Shown: piece after piece, positions 63,283-64,000 of the stretch | How the letters are laid out: each line of letters begins with the position of its first letter | Position numbering within the stretch: the first letter of the stretch is position 1 | Assembly: GCA_944392835.1 (NCBI GenBank) | Contig: CALXYB010000003.1 | Coordinates: 159,712-223,711, forward strand | Source: an uncultured Alphaproteobacteria bacterium | GTDB taxonomy: Bacteria; Pseudomonadota; Alphaproteobacteria; RF32; CAG-239 | Length of the DNA: 64,000 nt | Reading direction: 5' to 3' | Notes under the pieces: model-generated | What the model was told of the DNA's origin: nothing | Database searches by the model: none | Seen by the model: only the letters and a program-made list of their open reading frames with translations | Position numbers and translations under genes: made by a program

Positions 63283-63903
63283 ATGGATAATGTATCAAGC
63301 ATAGCCGAACTCATTGCCATAAGCTGGGAATATATCAGCAAACTTTTAAGCTTTGTAAATATCCGTAATGAAGGTTATGCCATCATCAAACGCCGTTGGG
63401 GAAAACCGATAAAAGTATATGACTTGTCCGAAAGATGGTGCTGGAAATGGCCTATTGCCGAAAAGTTTGATGTTGTAGATATTAGAAAACAAGTAATATA
63501 CCTCAATGCACATTCCGTCAAAAATGATGATAGCCAACAAAAACTAATCCCATTTAATACGACCATAGATGCACAATGCGAGTTCCGCATCGTCAATCCG
63601 AATGTTATTTACAAAATATCGGATGATATTGTAAAAACAGAGAACAACTATACCACAATAGAAAGTTATGTAGATAATACGGTTCATATTTTAATTTCGC
63701 GGATAATTTGTGAAAACGGCTTATCAAACATTAGCAATGCCAACATTCAAAAGCTTATGGATAAAGAGCTTGCTAAACATAATAAGGGACATCCACAAGG
63801 TTTTGAAAAAGACTTTGACTTCAAGGTCAGCCACGCCATTTTGATAGAAAATGTAGTTATCGTTTCCTTTGATAATAATATATCTCTGCGCCAAACAGAG
63901 TAG
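63283..63903 (+). CDS. SPFH/band-7-like protein
   Basis: The 206-residue protein has an SPFH-like core (NEGYAIIKRRWGKPIKVYDLSERWCWKWP, then FNTTIDAQCEFRIVNPNVIYKISDDIV). Such proteins (stomatin, prohibitin, HflK type) form membrane-associated oligomers. The usual N-terminal membrane helix is not clear. Only an amphipathic helix (AELIAISWEYISKLLSFV) is seen. ATG 63283 follows GGGAGAG; an ATG at 63232 lacks a site. No protease partner is present. Confidence 0.72.
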   Translation: MDNVSSIAELIAISWEYISKLLSFVNIRNEGYAIIKRRWGKPIKVYDLSERWCWKWPIAEKFDVVDIRKQVIYLNAHSVKNDDSQQKLIPFNTTIDAQCEFRIVNPNVIYKISDDIVKTENNYTTIESYVDNTVHILISRIICENGLSNISNANIQKLMDKELAKHNKGHPQGFEKDFDFKVSHAILIENVVIVSFDNNISLRQTE

Positions 63904-64000
63904 GGATATAATACCCGAAGCGAAGTTGTTGAGCCAACGGCGAAACTCACATAGCAAGACGAACCCTTGGGTGAGAACCCCCACATAAGACACAAAAAAA
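63904..64000. other. Unassigned, possibly structured tail region at the window end
   Basis: This 97-base stretch after the SPFH gene contains a GGGT-GAGA-ACCC stem with a GNRA-like loop (63974-63985) and a CTCAC/GTGAG pairing. No gene, clear terminator or known RNA is recognised. The window stops before its end. Confidence 0.3.

Noticed and set aside
63904..64000. tRNA or tmRNA at the window end
   Set aside because: A T-arm-like GAACCC is present, but no acceptor stem, anticodon arm or CCA could be assembled.

Overview
The window is 64 kb of an AT-rich genome, roughly 40% GC by eye, from a Gram-negative bacterium that is most likely an alphaproteobacterium of the uncultured, animal-gut type. 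Gene order supports this. A ppiD gene lies divergent to tpiA-secG-pyrG-kdsA, recO-parC is followed by a 59-residue DUF6898-like gene, dusB-trkA-hfq-hflX run together, and mlaD is followed by a DUF2155 gene. Peroxide and oxygen defence by PerR, rubrerythrin and a flavodiiron protein fits an anaerobe or microaerophile. The lineage is inferred from gene content, not from any search. No rRNA, tRNA, CRISPR array, insertion sequence or prophage was found.

Region 1 (1-9.4 kb) is cell surface: a partial outer-membrane porin, a small unknown gene, and a 2523-residue autotransporter with an N-terminal ankyrin-like region. Region 2 (9.6-22 kb) mixes membrane proteins (a DUF2157/GDYXXLXY pair and a CNNM-CBS protein), a HAD phosphatase beside a glycerol-1-phosphate dehydrogenase-like enzyme, a four-gene minus-strand operon (ParB-like protein, glycosyltransferase, small alarmone-hydrolase-like protein, secreted ankyrin protein), an AnmK-like kinase, an EF-hand protein and an archaeal/eukaryotic-type prolyl-tRNA synthetase.

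Region 3 (22-32 kb) holds cspA, murE, the rbr-perR / fprA oxidative-stress module around shared operator-like dyads, a lipoprotein, a SulP transporter followed by two unknown genes, and a secreted protein with about 32 cysteines. Region 4 (32-42 kb) is housekeeping: ppiD, tpiA, secG, pyrG, kdsA, recO, parC, with small genes between them, including one 42-residue membrane ORF.

Region 5 (42-54 kb) starts with three unknown genes: a possible cysteine-nucleophile alpha/beta-hydrolase, a 1331-residue two-TM coiled-coil protein and a small protein. The small gene overlaps dusB by four bases, and dusB-trkA-hfq-hflX follow without the ntrBCYX genes often found in this order. Region 6 (54-64 kb) carries glycosyltransferase and lipid-transport genes (two mlaD copies and DUF2155), a Gld-like ABC export operon ending in a PAS histidine kinase, an LprI-like protein and an SPFH protein.

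The strongest leads for undescribed biology are the ankyrin/TM/autotransporter architecture, the 41.9-48.7 kb operon, the hairpin that can sequester the anmK ribosome site, the two-gene CxxC membrane module after sulP, and several unassigned dyad or direct-repeat operators.
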